A stretch of 64,000 nucleotides of DNA from an uncultured Flavobacteriaceae bacterium (GTDB taxonomy: Bacteria > Bacteroidota > Bacteroidia > Flavobacteriales > Flavobacteriaceae). Shown one piece after another: positions 17,107-26,733 of the stretch. The stretch covers positions 124,001 to 188,000 of the forward strand of contig CANMWN010000001.1 in the NCBI GenBank assembly GCA_947501625.1, written 5' to 3'. The stretch's first letter is position 1. Every line of letters begins with the position of its first letter. The notes under the pieces were generated by a model, which had not been told where the DNA came from, ran no database searches, and was given only the letters and a program-made list of their open reading frames with translations. Both the position numbers and the translations under genes were made by a program.

Positions 17107-17795
17107 TTGATTTTAGTCAATTCATTATAACCTATTAATTTCCCTTTTTTATTATAGGATTCTGATTTGACTAATACTTTATCTTTATCATACCATTCAG
17201 TTCCGGAACCTTTCGTTTTTACAAAACCAAACTTGGCACTATAATCATACGTCACTTTTGTACAATCAAAAGTCCCTGCAGGTGTAGTAATAGTTTCATT
17301 AGCATGTACTTTTCTGTTAGTAATATCCATTTCCATAGTTACAAGCGTCATATTTCCATTGCCAACTTTTACTGTTACATTTCCATCATTTAATTCAGTA
17401 TTTTCTTCCATCTCGGCTGGAAAAGACAAAATACTACCATCTACCTCAACAGACATACTCCCTCCATACTGACCTAAACTTGAAGTACTGAAAAAACGTA
17501 CCATAGCTACCGAAAAAGTTCCGTTTTCACAACTTGCATCATAATCCATAGTAAAATCTTCGTCTTTTTTTCCGTTTGTAATGCTTAATTTTATTTTTAC
17601 ATCAACTTTACCATCAACAGTTGTTAAAGAAACAGTTTCATGAACAGTTGTGTTATTTTTCTTACCTTTTTTATTATAATCTGTGTATTCTAATTTTGCT
17701 CCTTCTTTGCTAAACAAGACTGCATTATGACATTCTTGTGCAGAAATTAAAAAAGTAAATAAACACGCTATAGCTACTACTAATATTTTTTTCAT
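17103..17795 (-). CDS. Secreted TapB / DUF3108-like protein
   Basis: 230 residues; signal peptide MKKILVVAIACLFTFLISAQ. The mature part is beta-rich, with AKLEYTDYNKKGKK, ETITTPAGTFDCTKVTYDYS, GSGTEWYDKDKVLVKSESYN and a final KGKLIGYNEL. This is the repeated-strand pattern of the TapB/DUF3108 group in Bacteroidota (function poorly known; envelope). It is 4 bp downstream of the OmpA-like gene and so probably in one operon with it. Confidence 0.7.
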   Translation of the reverse strand: MKKILVVAIACLFTFLISAQECHNAVLFSKEGAKLEYTDYNKKGKKNNTTVHETVSLTTVDGKVDVKIKLSITNGKKDEDFTMDYDASCENGTFSVAMVRFFSTSSLGQYGGSMSVEVDGSILSFPAEMEENTELNDGNVTVKVGNGNMTLVTMEMDITNRKVHANETITTPAGTFDCTKVTYDYSAKFGFVKTKGSGTEWYDKDKVLVKSESYNKKGKLIGYNELTKIN

Positions 17796-17799
17796 AATC

Positions 17800-19101
17800 T
17801 TAAATTTTTACAAATTCCACTCTTCTATTTTGTGCTTTTCCATCAACAGTAGTATTATCTCCAACAGGAACAGATTCACCTTTTCCGTCGGTTTGTAAAC
17901 GATCTCCAGAAATTTTATAAATATTGATTAAGGCATTTTTAACTGCTGCTGCACGTTTCTTAGAAAGTTCTAAATTTGAAGCATCATCACCATCAGCATC
18001 GGTATGACCAATAATGTTCAATTTTATAGAGTCATCTTGCATCAACACTTGTGAAATTTGCCGAATAATTCCATACGACTGCGGTTGTATTTTATCAGAC
18101 CCAGAATCAAATAAAATACCATTGGTAGAAATTTTACCTTCGCTTAATAATTTTCTTCTCAAGTCAACTCCACCTTCTGCAACTTTTAAGTTTCTAATAA
18201 AAAGTCGTTCTTCACCATCTTTAAAATTGTTGATATGAAATTTAATATGATTCAACACATCCAATTCTTGAATAAACCTCGGAATATCAATATACTTCTT
18301 TTCATTCACCCAAAGTCTAAAACGTTTTTTGGTAACTGAAATTGAAAAGTGTGGTTGATTTAAAACCTCATCACGAATATCGGCTTTTATTCCCGAATTA
18401 ATATCTCCGCCTCCTCTATTAAAATAATTATAGGCTCTAAAATCGAAAGCAGCATATTGCCCAAAAGGAATAGATACATCAACATAATGTTCTTTCCCTT
18501 TATTAAATTTATTGTTATCACTCAATATTATATGTAATCTTGCAGTTGATGATGTTTGTTTATCAACTCCTAAAGCCAGCGCATCAAATTCAATAGTATA
18601 ATCATCTGGCAAATCATTAACATCAGGAATGAACATAATATTATATCCTGGTTTTAACTCCAACCAATTCCCTTCTACTTTATTGACTTTTACAACTTCA
18701 CCAGAGCCATTGGTATTCCATCTGCTAGGAAAATCCCCTACAAAGTCATTAGAGAAATCTTCAAAGAACAATAATTTATCTCCAGGAACATAATCAAACT
18801 TACTATAAACTTCTAGATTGTCAGAAACATTTGTTGTTTCTTCAACCATTTCTTTGGTCTCACTTTTCTTATCAGTTTTAACAACTTCTTTATCAGTCTT
18901 ATCTTTAGTTTCATCTGTTTTTTCTTCTACTTTCTTCTCTCCACCTTCTAGAGTTTTGTCAATTTCTTTATCAACTTTTTCTTCGGCTTTGCGCTCCAGT
19001 TTTTTCTTTAACTTCTTTAAAAATTGTGCTTCTGCTGGTTGATTTGATACAACAAATAGGAATACGATAGTTGAAATAACTAATTTAAATGAGATTTTCA
19101 T
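17800..19101 (-). CDS. OmpA-family outer membrane protein
   Basis: 433 residues; signal peptide ending PAEAQ. Residues ~26-85 are a highly charged Lys/Glu coiled coil. A middle beta-sandwich (FFEDFSNDFVGDFPSRWNTN onward) resembles a laminin-G/concanavalin-like fold seen in Bacteroidota OmpA proteins. The C-terminal ~110 residues are an OmpA peptidoglycan-binding domain: GILFDSGSDKIQP, IIGHTDADGDDASNLELSKK, RAAAVK and AQNRRVEF. It probably links the outer membrane to the cell wall. First gene of a pair with the TapB-like protein. Confidence 0.9.
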   Translation of the reverse strand: MKISFKLVISTIVFLFVVSNQPAEAQFLKKLKKKLERKAEEKVDKEIDKTLEGGEKKVEEKTDETKDKTDKEVVKTDKKSETKEMVEETTNVSDNLEVYSKFDYVPGDKLLFFEDFSNDFVGDFPSRWNTNGSGEVVKVNKVEGNWLELKPGYNIMFIPDVNDLPDDYTIEFDALALGVDKQTSSTARLHIILSDNNKFNKGKEHYVDVSIPFGQYAAFDFRAYNYFNRGGGDINSGIKADIRDEVLNQPHFSISVTKKRFRLWVNEKKYIDIPRFIQELDVLNHIKFHINNFKDGEERLFIRNLKVAEGGVDLRRKLLSEGKISTNGILFDSGSDKIQPQSYGIIRQISQVLMQDDSIKLNIIGHTDADGDDASNLELSKKRAAAVKNALINIYKISGDRLQTDGKGESVPVGDNTTVDGKAQNRRVEFVKI

Positions 19102-19162
19102 AAGGCAATAAAATTAAAATATTTGTACAAAAATGTGGAGGTATACAAATATACAGTTTTTT

Positions 19163-19657
19163 TTAATCTTCAATTTTAAAGGTCTCAAAATATCGATTTG
19201 CCATTTCTTGATTGTAGTTATTATCTTTAGAATAAATTATTACTTGATATTGATAAAAGTCTTTAAGATAAACTTTGTACTCTAAAAAAATACCATTTTG
19301 AAGATTCATAGTTGCATAAGTCCCAATTGCGCCATTATTTTCAATCTCTTTCGATGCTGTTATGATTCCTCCAACACTACTTACAAATGTATCTAATGAC
19401 TTTTTCAATAAATCTTTACGATCGTCTAGCGCAGCTTTATGCTTAGAACTATTAACCATAATAACCATATTATCATTAGTAAACTTTGTTTTGTAGGTAG
19501 TGACTTTTTCTTTATTCACCTGACTTACAGTTACATTAGCAAAGAAATCAATTGAAAATTTTCCTGTTTCGGAATTAAACGTTTTCCAGTTTTCTTGAGC
19601 AGTTATTGAAACAAAGGAAATTAATAGTGCTGCAAATAGAATTATAATTTTTCTCAT
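19163..19657 (-). CDS. Secreted protein of unknown function
   Basis: 164 residues with a signal peptide (MRKIIILFAALLISFVSITAQ). The mature part starts ENWKTFNSETGKFSIDFFAN, a pattern common in small Bacteroidota periplasmic proteins, and ends NRYFETFKIED. I do not recognise a named family. It lies 61 bp upstream of the OmpA-like gene on the same strand. Confidence 0.6.
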   Translation of the reverse strand: MRKIIILFAALLISFVSITAQENWKTFNSETGKFSIDFFANVTVSQVNKEKVTTYKTKFTNDNMVIMVNSSKHKAALDDRKDLLKKSLDTFVSSVGGIITASKEIENNGAIGTYATMNLQNGIFLEYKVYLKDFYQYQVIIYSKDNNYNQEMANRYFETFKIED

Positions 19658-19726
19658 AAGTATAGTTTAGATGTATGGTAAATTTAAGATATCTAAAACT
19701 ATTTTCTAATACGATACTAATCGTAT

Positions 19727-20779
19727 TTATTGCTCTTCGTTGAAATATACCTTATAATATTTCATTTTTTTCTCTTCATCAAAGCCCTTTTCTATATATT
19801 CTTGTGAAGCATCTGGAGCGTCAACATCTAACTTAATTTGAATATTGGTATCTAGTTTTATTTCGGTTTTAATCTTGGCTTTTTGCTTTTTTAACACAAT
19901 TGGAGAAACGGCAAACTGATTTCTAACAACCAAATCATTCAAGTCTTCAAAATGTTTTTTATAATCGTCAAACAAAGACTTCTTTTGCTCGTCTTCATAA
20001 AAAACTTCATTCTTAAAATCGTGAATATTGACTTGCTCATTTTCTTTAAAGAAGTCAACCGTTTGTGCTAAAAACTTACTCTTTTCTTGAAGCCCAAAAT
20101 CTTCTTTGATAATCTCATCCGAGAATTCTTTACACATTTCTATATAGTTCTGTGTATGTTGATTACTATCATCCGCAAACTTGATATTCAAGAAATTCTT
20201 TGTCCAATATTGAGCATCGTAGTTATTATTATCGACACTTAAAACTACTTTTCCTTCGTCATCACCATAGTTTACAATCAAGCAACCTTTATCCAATTTC
20301 TTGGTGCTTATTCCCTTTTGTACATACACATCCAAACAATCGTCTTCCATGTGTGTTTGAAAAAAGTTGATTTTACTTTCTATTTTAAAAATGCCAATAG
20401 CATTGGTAATGGTATCTTTATATTCTACATCATCAAACAATGCAATAATCACATCACCTGTTTTTATTTGTGCCGAATTTGATTGTTCAAACAAATGATT
20501 CACTACATGTTGTGAAACCTCTAAAAACGACTCTTCGTTTTCAAACACTTGAGCAGCGTAACTATTTATCTCATTCAACTCAATATTTGCATGATGGTTG
20601 AAACGATAGGTTTGTGCAATATTGGCGAATGGTTTTAACAAAAACGGCAACATTAACTCATAACTTTCTTGGTCAAACGTCATTGTTTTTTCAGAAAATA
20701 TATTGGTAGCACTGTTGAATTTATTACCAACTTTGTGAATGATAAACTTTGAAATTACGGCTCTTGTTCTTTTAATCAT
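19727..20779 (-). CDS. ndpA: Nucleoid-associated protein NdpA/YejK family
   Basis: About 350 residues. It matches the 37-kDa nucleoid-associated family: an N-terminal IKRTRAVISKFIIHKVGNK, LLPFLLKPFA, FEQSNSAQIKTGDVIIALF, KGCLIVNY and a C-terminal domain. The E. coli homologue binds DNA. I choose the ATG at 20779 (MIKRTRAV); the upstream ATG at 20803 adds only MHSLKTDI, which is not family-like. A TACATTTG box lies at 20801-20808, 22 bp before the chosen start and overlapping the upstream ATG, which supports the shorter start. Confidence 0.85.
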   Translation of the reverse strand: MIKRTRAVISKFIIHKVGNKFNSATNIFSEKTMTFDQESYELMLPFLLKPFANIAQTYRFNHHANIELNEINSYAAQVFENEESFLEVSQHVVNHLFEQSNSAQIKTGDVIIALFDDVEYKDTITNAIGIFKIESKINFFQTHMEDDCLDVYVQKGISTKKLDKGCLIVNYGDDEGKVVLSVDNNNYDAQYWTKNFLNIKFADDSNQHTQNYIEMCKEFSDEIIKEDFGLQEKSKFLAQTVDFFKENEQVNIHDFKNEVFYEDEQKKSLFDDYKKHFEDLNDLVVRNQFAVSPIVLKKQKAKIKTEIKLDTNIQIKLDVDAPDASQEYIEKGFDEEKKMKYYKVYFNEEQ

Positions 20780-20800
20780 GATATCAGTTTTTAGCGAATG

Positions 20801-20808
20801 CAAATGTA
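20801..20808 (-). promoter_or_regulatory. -7 box of the ndpA promoter
   Basis: TACATTTG on the minus strand matches TAnnTTTG. It is 22 bp upstream of the chosen ndpA start. Confidence 0.4.
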
Positions 20809-20854
20809 AGTTTTTAGGAAAAGAGAAGTATTGAGTTTGTCAATTATTTTCTGT

Positions 20855-20880
20855 AACTTTACTTATCGGACGATAAAGTT
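20855..20880. promoter_or_regulatory. Nested inverted repeat between ndpA and an accessory gene
   Basis: Outer arms AACTTTA (20855-20861) and TAAAGTT (20874-20880) overlap inner arms TTATCG (20863-20868) and CGATAA (20871-20876). It could be an operator or a hairpin marking the edge of an inserted gene. It is not followed by a T-run on the + strand, so it is not an obvious terminator. Confidence 0.35.
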
Positions 20881-20953
20881 TATTAAAACAAAACTATATC
20901 TTATCCATTGCCACCAATTAAAATAGAGACCTTACCTAATCTAGAGATATAGA

Positions 20954-21607
20954 ATGACGAGTAACGAAATTGAATTAGCAAATACCATTTTACAAAGATA
21001 TAGTGAGAAAATTGGTGAATCTCTAAGACCTGACTTATTGAGAGATATACCTATTGTAATTAGTGGAGATGAGAATTCTGAAAATTTCAAAATGTGGAAA
21101 AGTGTAGGAATGGCAAACACTAGACAAGATGTTAAAAAATGTTGCGAAATTTTAGCAACTTTTGAACTACTATCCGACGAAGGCCCAAGTAGAATACCGA
21201 GTAGGAGAAGCACCTTTAATGATTATAAAATCACTAAACTAGGAATTACAATAGCAAATACGGATAAAGGACTTTATAGTTTTGTAGGTGAAAACGGGAA
21301 AATTGATTTTTCAAAACTAATGACTATGTCAAATTCAGACGGACAAAAACAAGGGAATATATCAAACACATTTGTAAACTCGCCTGTTGGTCAATTTCAA
21401 CAAGCAAATCAAACAGAGAATACTGAACAGAAAATAGAATCAAAAGAAAAGGTATCTGCAAAAGTCAAAGTAGAAACTCAACTGAGTGAAAAAAATGAAA
21501 ACAAATCTTCACTCTACAAGATTTTTGTAAAATGGTGGTGGGCATTTATAATTCCATTGCTTGTGACAATAATTGGAATAGCAATTCAAAATGGCTGGTT
21601 CGGATAA
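20954..21607 (+). CDS. Accessory tail-anchored protein of unknown function
   Basis: 217 residues. Residues 1-110 look like a helical, possibly winged-helix domain (MTSNEIELANTILQRYSEKI, GMANTRQDVKKCCEILATFE, NDYKITKLGITIA). A Asn/Gln/Ser-rich linker follows, with NISNTFVNSPVGQFQQANQ and a Lys/Glu stretch. Near the C-terminus is one transmembrane helix (WWWAFIIPLLVTIIGIAIQN). The domain should face the cytoplasm from a tail anchor, or act as a sensor. No relative is named here. It sits alone between ndpA and rnhB, flanked by an inverted repeat and by sequence resembling accessory-gene flanks, which suggests an inserted cassette. Confidence 0.6.
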   Translation: MTSNEIELANTILQRYSEKIGESLRPDLLRDIPIVISGDENSENFKMWKSVGMANTRQDVKKCCEILATFELLSDEGPSRIPSRRSTFNDYKITKLGITIANTDKGLYSFVGENGKIDFSKLMTMSNSDGQKQGNISNTFVNSPVGQFQQANQTENTEQKIESKEKVSAKVKVETQLSEKNENKSSLYKIFVKWWWAFIIPLLVTIIGIAIQNGWFG

Positions 21608-21645
21608 AATAACTAGTGGTAACAATGTATAACCGATACAAAAAA

Positions 21646-21670
21646 TTACACAATACGCGATAATTGTGTT
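21646..21670 (-). terminator. Probable terminator of rnhB
   Basis: ACACAAT (21648-21654) and ATTGTGT (21663-21669) form a 7-bp stem. On the minus strand it is followed by AATTTTTT. It is directly after the rnhB stop. Confidence 0.5.
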
Positions 21671-22270
21671 TTAAAGTTCCAACCTCAACTGCTCAGGCAA
21701 TAATCGAAAGGTTTTTCTATGGTGTTTTGTAATTCCGTGTTGTTTAATAGCCTCTCTATGTTCTTTGGTTGGATAGCCTTTATTTTTTTGCCAATTGTAG
21801 TGTGGAAAGTCTTTATGAATTTTCTCCATATACGCATCGCGAAAGGTTTTGGCTAATATAGATGCCGCCGCAATATTCATGTATTTTGCATCGCCTTTTA
21901 CAATTGTTTGATATGGTATATTATCTAATGGTTTGAACTTATTGCCATCAACCACAATAAATTCAGGTTGCACTTTTAATTGTTGTATCGAAGTGTGCAT
22001 TGCCAAAATAGAAGCATGGAGAATATTTAACTCTTCAATTTTTCGTTCATCAATAAAAGAGACTGCCCAAGCAATCGCATTTTCTTCAATAAACGGTCGT
22101 AATTCTTGTCGTTTTTTTTCGGTCAGTTGCTTGGAATCATTTAAAAAAGGGTGTTCAAAATCATCTGGTAAAATAACTGCAGCAGCAACTACTGGTCCAG
22201 CAAGACAGCCTCTTCCTGCTTCATCAGTTCCTGCTTCTAGTAGTTTATGTTGGTATTTTAATTTTAACAT
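21671..22270 (-). CDS. rnhB: Ribonuclease HII
   Basis: Cleaves RNA of RNA-DNA hybrids and single embedded ribonucleotides during repair. In 199 residues: the catalytic [19 protein letters not shown] (Asp16, Glu17), a third acidic residue in FIVVDGNKF, and the fourth in [22 protein letters not shown] is the usual RNase HII C-terminal block. It is divergent from the porin gene. Confidence 0.96.
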   Translation of the reverse strand: MLKLKYQHKLLEAGTDEAGRGCLAGPVVAAAVILPDDFEHPFLNDSKQLTEKKRQELRPFIEENAIAWAVSFIDERKIEELNILHASILAMHTSIQQLKVQPEFIVVDGNKFKPLDNIPYQTIVKGDAKYMNIAAASILAKTFRDAYMEKIHKDFPHYNWQKNKGYPTKEHREAIKQHGITKHHRKTFRLLPEQLRLEL

Positions 22271-22347
22271 TTCATGTTGATAAAAGCAGCTACAAAATAC
22301 GTTTTTTAACGAAACAATTTAGGTTTATTATTTCCGTTTAAATACTT

Positions 22348-22355
22348 TATCTTTG
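22348..22355 (+). promoter_or_regulatory. -7 box of the putative porin gene
   Basis: TATCTTTG matches TAnnTTTG, 17 bp upstream of the ATG at 22373. No clear -33 TTG. Confidence 0.4.
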
Positions 22356-22372
22356 CCACATTAAATTTTATT

Positions 22373-24340
22373 ATGAGAAACATCCTTTTATGTCTTTTTA
22401 TAGCACTTTTCACTTTAACTTCTTTAGCGCAAACAAAAGAAGTTCTTGAAAAAAAAGCATTTAACGAGAGTTTTAATCTGCAACAAAGAGATTCATTAAA
22501 TGGAAACTTTAATAGAGGAGAAATTGAAGTAGAATTAGACGGTGAAACACACTACACTGATTATAAAATTATTTCTCATGATTTAGATACTACTTATGTT
22601 GATACGACTTTAACTATCAATAAAAATTATAAGTTCAATTATATTCGAAAAGACGATTTTGAATTATTGCCTTTTCATAATCTTGGACAAACTTATACTA
22701 GTTTAGGTTATAATTTCAATTCCAATTCTTTTTTGCCAGAAATGGGTGCGCGTGCAAAGTATTTCAATTTCAAAGAAGTAGAAGACATCAATTATTATGA
22801 AGTGCCAACACCTACAAGCGAATTGATGTATAGATCTGGAATGGAGCAAGGGCAAGTATTGGATGCATTTTTAACTGTCAATACGGCACCAAACTTTAAT
22901 TTTTCATTTGAATATAAAGGACTTCGTTCGTTAGGGAAATACCGTCAATCTTTGGCTAGTTTCGGAAATTTCCGAACAACTTTTAATTACCGAACTAAAA
23001 ACGAACGCTATTATGCAAGAGGTCATTTTGTTTCTCATGATTTTCTAAATCAAGAAAATGGTGGTTTAACAGATGAATCTATTGCGCTTTTTGAAGCCAA
23101 TGATGAGAACTTTACTGACAGAGGAAGGTTGGATGTTAATTACACCAATGCAGAAAACTTTTTGGTAACCAAGCGTTATCATTTGGATCATAACTTTAAA
23201 GTTTTCAGAGGGAAAGATAGTATAAAATCTCATCCATCAAACTTTAAAGTTGGACATAAATTTACCTACAAAACCAAACATTATCATTTCGATCAAACAG
23301 CGGCAAGTGCAATTATTGGCGATGCGTTTACAAGTACAATTGAAGATGAATCAGGTTTAAGAACTATGGATAACTTGGCATATTTGGAGTTAGAATCACC
23401 ATTAGTTTTAGGTAATTTGAGAGCCAAAGCAAATTATTATAGTTATGACCATTATTACAACGGAGTTGTTAATATTGGCACTGAAACTATTGATGCACAG
23501 ATAAAAGGAAATGCGCTTTCTTTAGGTGCTGAATGGAATGCTAAAGTCAAAAACTTTAATTTAAGAGCCGATATTTCTTCAATTATATCTGGAGACCTTG
23601 AAGGAAGTAATATGATGGCTGCTGCAACTTATAAAAAAGATAGTTTATTAAGTTTGTCAGCTAAAATAAATACGATTTCTAAGTCACCTAACTTTAATTT
23701 TTTACACAATCAAAGTGATTATATCGAATATAATTGGCAAAACACAGATTTTAAAAATGAAGAAATTCGCAATTTATCATTTGATTTAAAATCCGAGAAA
23801 TTATTAAATGCTTCGGCAAGTATTACTCAAATTGACAACTACACTTATTTTGATGAAAACTCAAAACCTCAACAAGCAAGTGAAGCGGTTAATTATTTAA
23901 AAGTCAAAGCGAGCAAAGCAATTAATTTTGGAAAATTTACGCTTGACAATACCGTAATGTATCAAAAAGTAGCGAAAGGTGAGGCTTTTTTTAGAGTACC
24001 AGAAATTGTGACAAGAAACTCGTTATTTTACAGTAATTATCTTTTCAAAAAGAAGCCGTTATACTTACAAACAGGATTTACCTTTAAGTATTTTACCAAA
24101 TATCAAATGAATGCATATAATCCTTTGTTGTCGGAATTTAATTTACAGAATGATGCTGAATATGGAGGTTATCCAATAGTAGATTTTTTCGCCAATGCAC
24201 AAGTTCGTAGAACACGCATCTATTTAAAAGTTGAAAATATTACAGCTAGTTTTACAGGCAGAAATTATTATGCCGCACCTCTAGAACCTTATCGTGACTT
24301 AACTGTTCGTTTTGGATTGGTTTGGAATTTCTTTATTTAA
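22373..24340 (+). CDS. Putative outer membrane porin (Bacteroidota type)
   Basis: 655 residues; signal peptide MRNILLCLFIALFTLTSLAQ. The rest is a long beta-barrel pattern with alternating aromatic residues, including LLPFHNLGQTYTSLGYNF, LMYRSGMEQGQVLDAFLTVN and FEYKGLRSLGKYRQSLASFG. It ends in a barrel-closing strand LTVRFGLVWNFFI with terminal aromatics. This matches the Bacteroidota putative-porin family as I remember it; substrate unknown. It stands alone between rnhB and the antiporter. Confidence 0.8.
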   Translation: MRNILLCLFIALFTLTSLAQTKEVLEKKAFNESFNLQQRDSLNGNFNRGEIEVELDGETHYTDYKIISHDLDTTYVDTTLTINKNYKFNYIRKDDFELLPFHNLGQTYTSLGYNFNSNSFLPEMGARAKYFNFKEVEDINYYEVPTPTSELMYRSGMEQGQVLDAFLTVNTAPNFNFSFEYKGLRSLGKYRQSLASFGNFRTTFNYRTKNERYYARGHFVSHDFLNQENGGLTDESIALFEANDENFTDRGRLDVNYTNAENFLVTKRYHLDHNFKVFRGKDSIKSHPSNFKVGHKFTYKTKHYHFDQTAASAIIGDAFTSTIEDESGLRTMDNLAYLELESPLVLGNLRAKANYYSYDHYYNGVVNIGTETIDAQIKGNALSLGAEWNAKVKNFNLRADISSIISGDLEGSNMMAAATYKKDSLLSLSAKINTISKSPNFNFLHNQSDYIEYNWQNTDFKNEEIRNLSFDLKSEKLLNASASITQIDNYTYFDENSKPQQASEAVNYLKVKASKAINFGKFTLDNTVMYQKVAKGEAFFRVPEIVTRNSLFYSNYLFKKKPLYLQTGFTFKYFTKYQMNAYNPLLSEFNLQNDAEYGGYPIVDFFANAQVRRTRIYLKVENITASFTGRNYYAAPLEPYRDLTVRFGLVWNFFI

Positions 24341-24379
24341 GAATCTTAGAGTCTGTTAATAAAAATTGAGAGTGTTTTT

Positions 24380-24406
24380 TTGATTCTTTGCGTAACTCAG
24401 AATGAT
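24380..24406. repeat. Degenerate copy of the intergenic palindromic repeat
   Basis: GATTCTTTGCGTAACTCAGAA then TGATA. The GATTCT...TCAGAATGA frame is shared with the copy at 34113-34143. It sits between convergent genes. Confidence 0.35.
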
Positions 24407-24436
24407 AAATTATTGCATTACCTCAACATTATCTAA

Positions 24437-25933
24437 TTAATCAAGTTTTCCTCTCAACTGCTTAATCTTAATATTAAATGCCGCAAACAACAACGTTGTA
24501 AAAGGGCTCATCCAATTAAAAATAGCATAAAAGAAATAATCAACTACCGGAACACCTAAAACTCCACTTTGATAAGCACCACACGTATTCCATGGCACCA
24601 ATACTGAAGTAACTGTTCCAGAATCTTCTAATGTTCTACTTAAATTTTCAGGTGCTAAACCTTTATCTTCATATGCTTTCTTAAACATTTTTCCAGGCAC
24701 TACAATTGCCAAATATTGATCAGAGGCTGTAACATTTAATGCCAAACAGCTCGCAACAGTACTAGCAAACAGTCCAAAAGTAGTTGTAGCCAAATTAAGC
24801 AATGCTTTACTGATTCTTGCTAAGGCTCCAATTGCATCCATAATGCCTCCAAACACCATAGCACATACAATCAACCAAATAGTTCCAAGCATTCCGCTCA
24901 TTCCTTTTCCAGAAGCCGAAAACAAATCTTTCAACGTTTCATTATCGGTAGCAATACTCGTTTTTACAGTGATTGCATCCATCAACCCTTTATATGCCGA
25001 ATTAAAGGTAAGTTTATCAACTCCAGCAATTTGAGCAACAATTTGAGGTTGAAAAATCAATGCAAAAATTGCTCCCAAAAGCGTTCCAATCAATAACGCA
25101 ATTAATGGAGGTGTTTTCTTGACAATCAATAAAATTACTACAACAGGCACTAAAAACAACCATCCATTAATATTAAAAGTTTTATCAATATCATTTAAAA
25201 GTGCTGAAGTATCAGCAGCGCCAGTTGTATCTAAACTAAAACCGATAATAATAAATACAATAAGTGTCACTATTATTGTTGGCACAGTTGTAAATGACAT
25301 ATATTTAATATGATCAAACAACTCTCCTCCAGCCATTGCTGGAGCCAAATTAGTTGTATCACTCAAGGGAGACATTTTATCTCCAAAATACGCTCCAGAA
25401 AGAACTGCACCTGCAGTCATACCAAGTGAAATTCCTAAAGCCTCACCTATTCCTATTAAGGCAATACCAACAGTTGCAGATGTTGTCCAAGAACTACCAG
25501 TAGCAATTGAAATAATTGCGCAAATAATAACACACGCTCCTAAAAATATAGTTGGATTAAGAATTTTCAAGCCATAATAAATCATGGAAGGGATAATTCC
25601 GCTAATCAACCATGTTCCAGCCAAAGCACCAACCATCAACAAAATCAATAATGCTCCAGTTGTAGATTTAAGATTTTCAGAAACTTCTTCAATCATTGTC
25701 TTAAATTTTACTTTGTTAAAAAAGCCAACTACTGCAGCAACTGCAGCACCTAATAGTAAAACAAATTGATTTGAACCACTCAATGCATCGTCACCATACA
25801 CATACACATTATACGCAAGCATAAGCACAAGAGCAAAAACCGGAATCAATGCTTCCCATATATTCAATTCTTTATTATCAATTATTTTTTGATTATCAAT
25901 TTTAATTTCTGATAGGTTTTTATCGTCTTTCAT
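24437..25933 (-). CDS. NhaC family Na+/H+ antiporter
   Basis: 498 residues with about 11-12 membrane helices. Family blocks: LSGAYFGDKMSPLSDTTNLA (the conserved GDKxSPLSDTT motif of NhaC), TGSSWTTSATVGIALIGIG, ASDQYLAIVVPGKMFK, and near the C-terminus LEDSGTVTSVLVPWNTCGAY. It exchanges cytoplasmic Na+ for H+ (homologues include malate-Na+/lactate antiporters), which fits a marine bacterium. The C-terminus is cytoplasmic and basic. It is downstream of the YceI gene but separated from it by a strong terminator. Confidence 0.9.
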   Translation of the reverse strand: MKDDKNLSEIKIDNQKIIDNKELNIWEALIPVFALVLMLAYNVYVYGDDALSGSNQFVLLLGAAVAAVVGFFNKVKFKTMIEEVSENLKSTTGALLILLMVGALAGTWLISGIIPSMIYYGLKILNPTIFLGACVIICAIISIATGSSWTTSATVGIALIGIGEALGISLGMTAGAVLSGAYFGDKMSPLSDTTNLAPAMAGGELFDHIKYMSFTTVPTIIVTLIVFIIIGFSLDTTGAADTSALLNDIDKTFNINGWLFLVPVVVILLIVKKTPPLIALLIGTLLGAIFALIFQPQIVAQIAGVDKLTFNSAYKGLMDAITVKTSIATDNETLKDLFSASGKGMSGMLGTIWLIVCAMVFGGIMDAIGALARISKALLNLATTTFGLFASTVASCLALNVTASDQYLAIVVPGKMFKKAYEDKGLAPENLSRTLEDSGTVTSVLVPWNTCGAYQSGVLGVPVVDYFFYAIFNWMSPFTTLLFAAFNIKIKQLRGKLD

Positions 25934-25974
25934 TGGTAGTATTTAGAAATGTAATATTACGGATTTTTAAGTAC

Positions 25975-26008
25975 AAAAAAAAGCCTGTGATTTTTAGAAT
26001 CACAGGCT
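25975..26008 (-). terminator. Rho-independent terminator of the YceI gene
   Basis: On the minus strand an 11-bp perfect stem (AGCCTGTGATT at 25982-25992 with its complement at 25998-26008) is followed by a run of T. It lies 22 bp after the YceI stop. Confidence 0.9.
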
Positions 26009-26030
26009 ATAAATAAAGTTATATTAGTGT

Positions 26031-26684
26031 TTACTTTTGAGCAAGAATATCAAATGACATTTCAACTAAATCATCAATTGATTTATCTTTTATCATATCT
26101 ACCAATTTCATTGATTTATACTCAATACCAAATTCAGTTCTATCAACTTTAAAAGGCTCACTTTTTAAAGAAACAAATCCGTTAGCAGCACCAAAAGTAG
26201 CAGGAATAGTAATGTTTTTTGTGATACCTTTAATAGTTAAATTACCACTCACATTTATTTTACCTTCATCACCATCTTTTACATCAGTAATTTCAAATAA
26301 TGCAGTTGGAAACTTTTCTACATCAAAAAAGTCAGCATTTTTCAAATGCCCTTCCAAATCTAAAGCACTATAATTACCCTCTCTTGGCAAATCTAAACAT
26401 TTAATAGAATTCATATCAATTGTGAATTTTCCTCCAGCTAATTTATCATTAGCAACATTGATATTTGCTGCAGAAATACCTACAGTTCCGTTATGAGAAC
26501 CTGTTGGCTTAAATCCTTTCCAAGTCAATGTAGACTTATCTGCAAGCACAGTATATGCTTCTGTTTCAGCAGTTGTTGCATTAATAGTTGGATCTACTTC
26601 TTTAGCATCCGAAGTTTTTACTTTATCACTCTTACATGCCAATACAGCAACTGCAAGAACCATTGTTAAAATTATTTTTTTCAT
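26031..26684 (-). CDS. YceI family lipoprotein
   Basis: 217 residues; signal peptide with lipobox (MKKIILTMVLAVAVLACK). The mature part is the YceI lipocalin-like barrel: STLTWKGFKPTGSHNGTVGI, FTIDMNSIKCLDL, LEGHLKNADFFDVEKFPTAL, LTIKGITKNITIP and DRTEFGIEYKS. YceI proteins bind polyisoprenoid lipids such as ubiquinone precursors. The protein should be lipid-anchored in the periplasm. Spaced 50 bp from the DUF3857 gene upstream. Confidence 0.93.
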   Translation of the reverse strand: MKKIILTMVLAVAVLACKSDKVKTSDAKEVDPTINATTAETEAYTVLADKSTLTWKGFKPTGSHNGTVGISAANINVANDKLAGGKFTIDMNSIKCLDLPREGNYSALDLEGHLKNADFFDVEKFPTALFEITDVKDGDEGKINVSGNLTIKGITKNITIPATFGAANGFVSLKSEPFKVDRTEFGIEYKSMKLVDMIKDKSIDDLVEMSFDILAQK

Positions 26685-26733
26685 TTTGTTTAAGTTTTTA
26701 ATTTTCTACAAATATAACGATAAACCAATTAGA

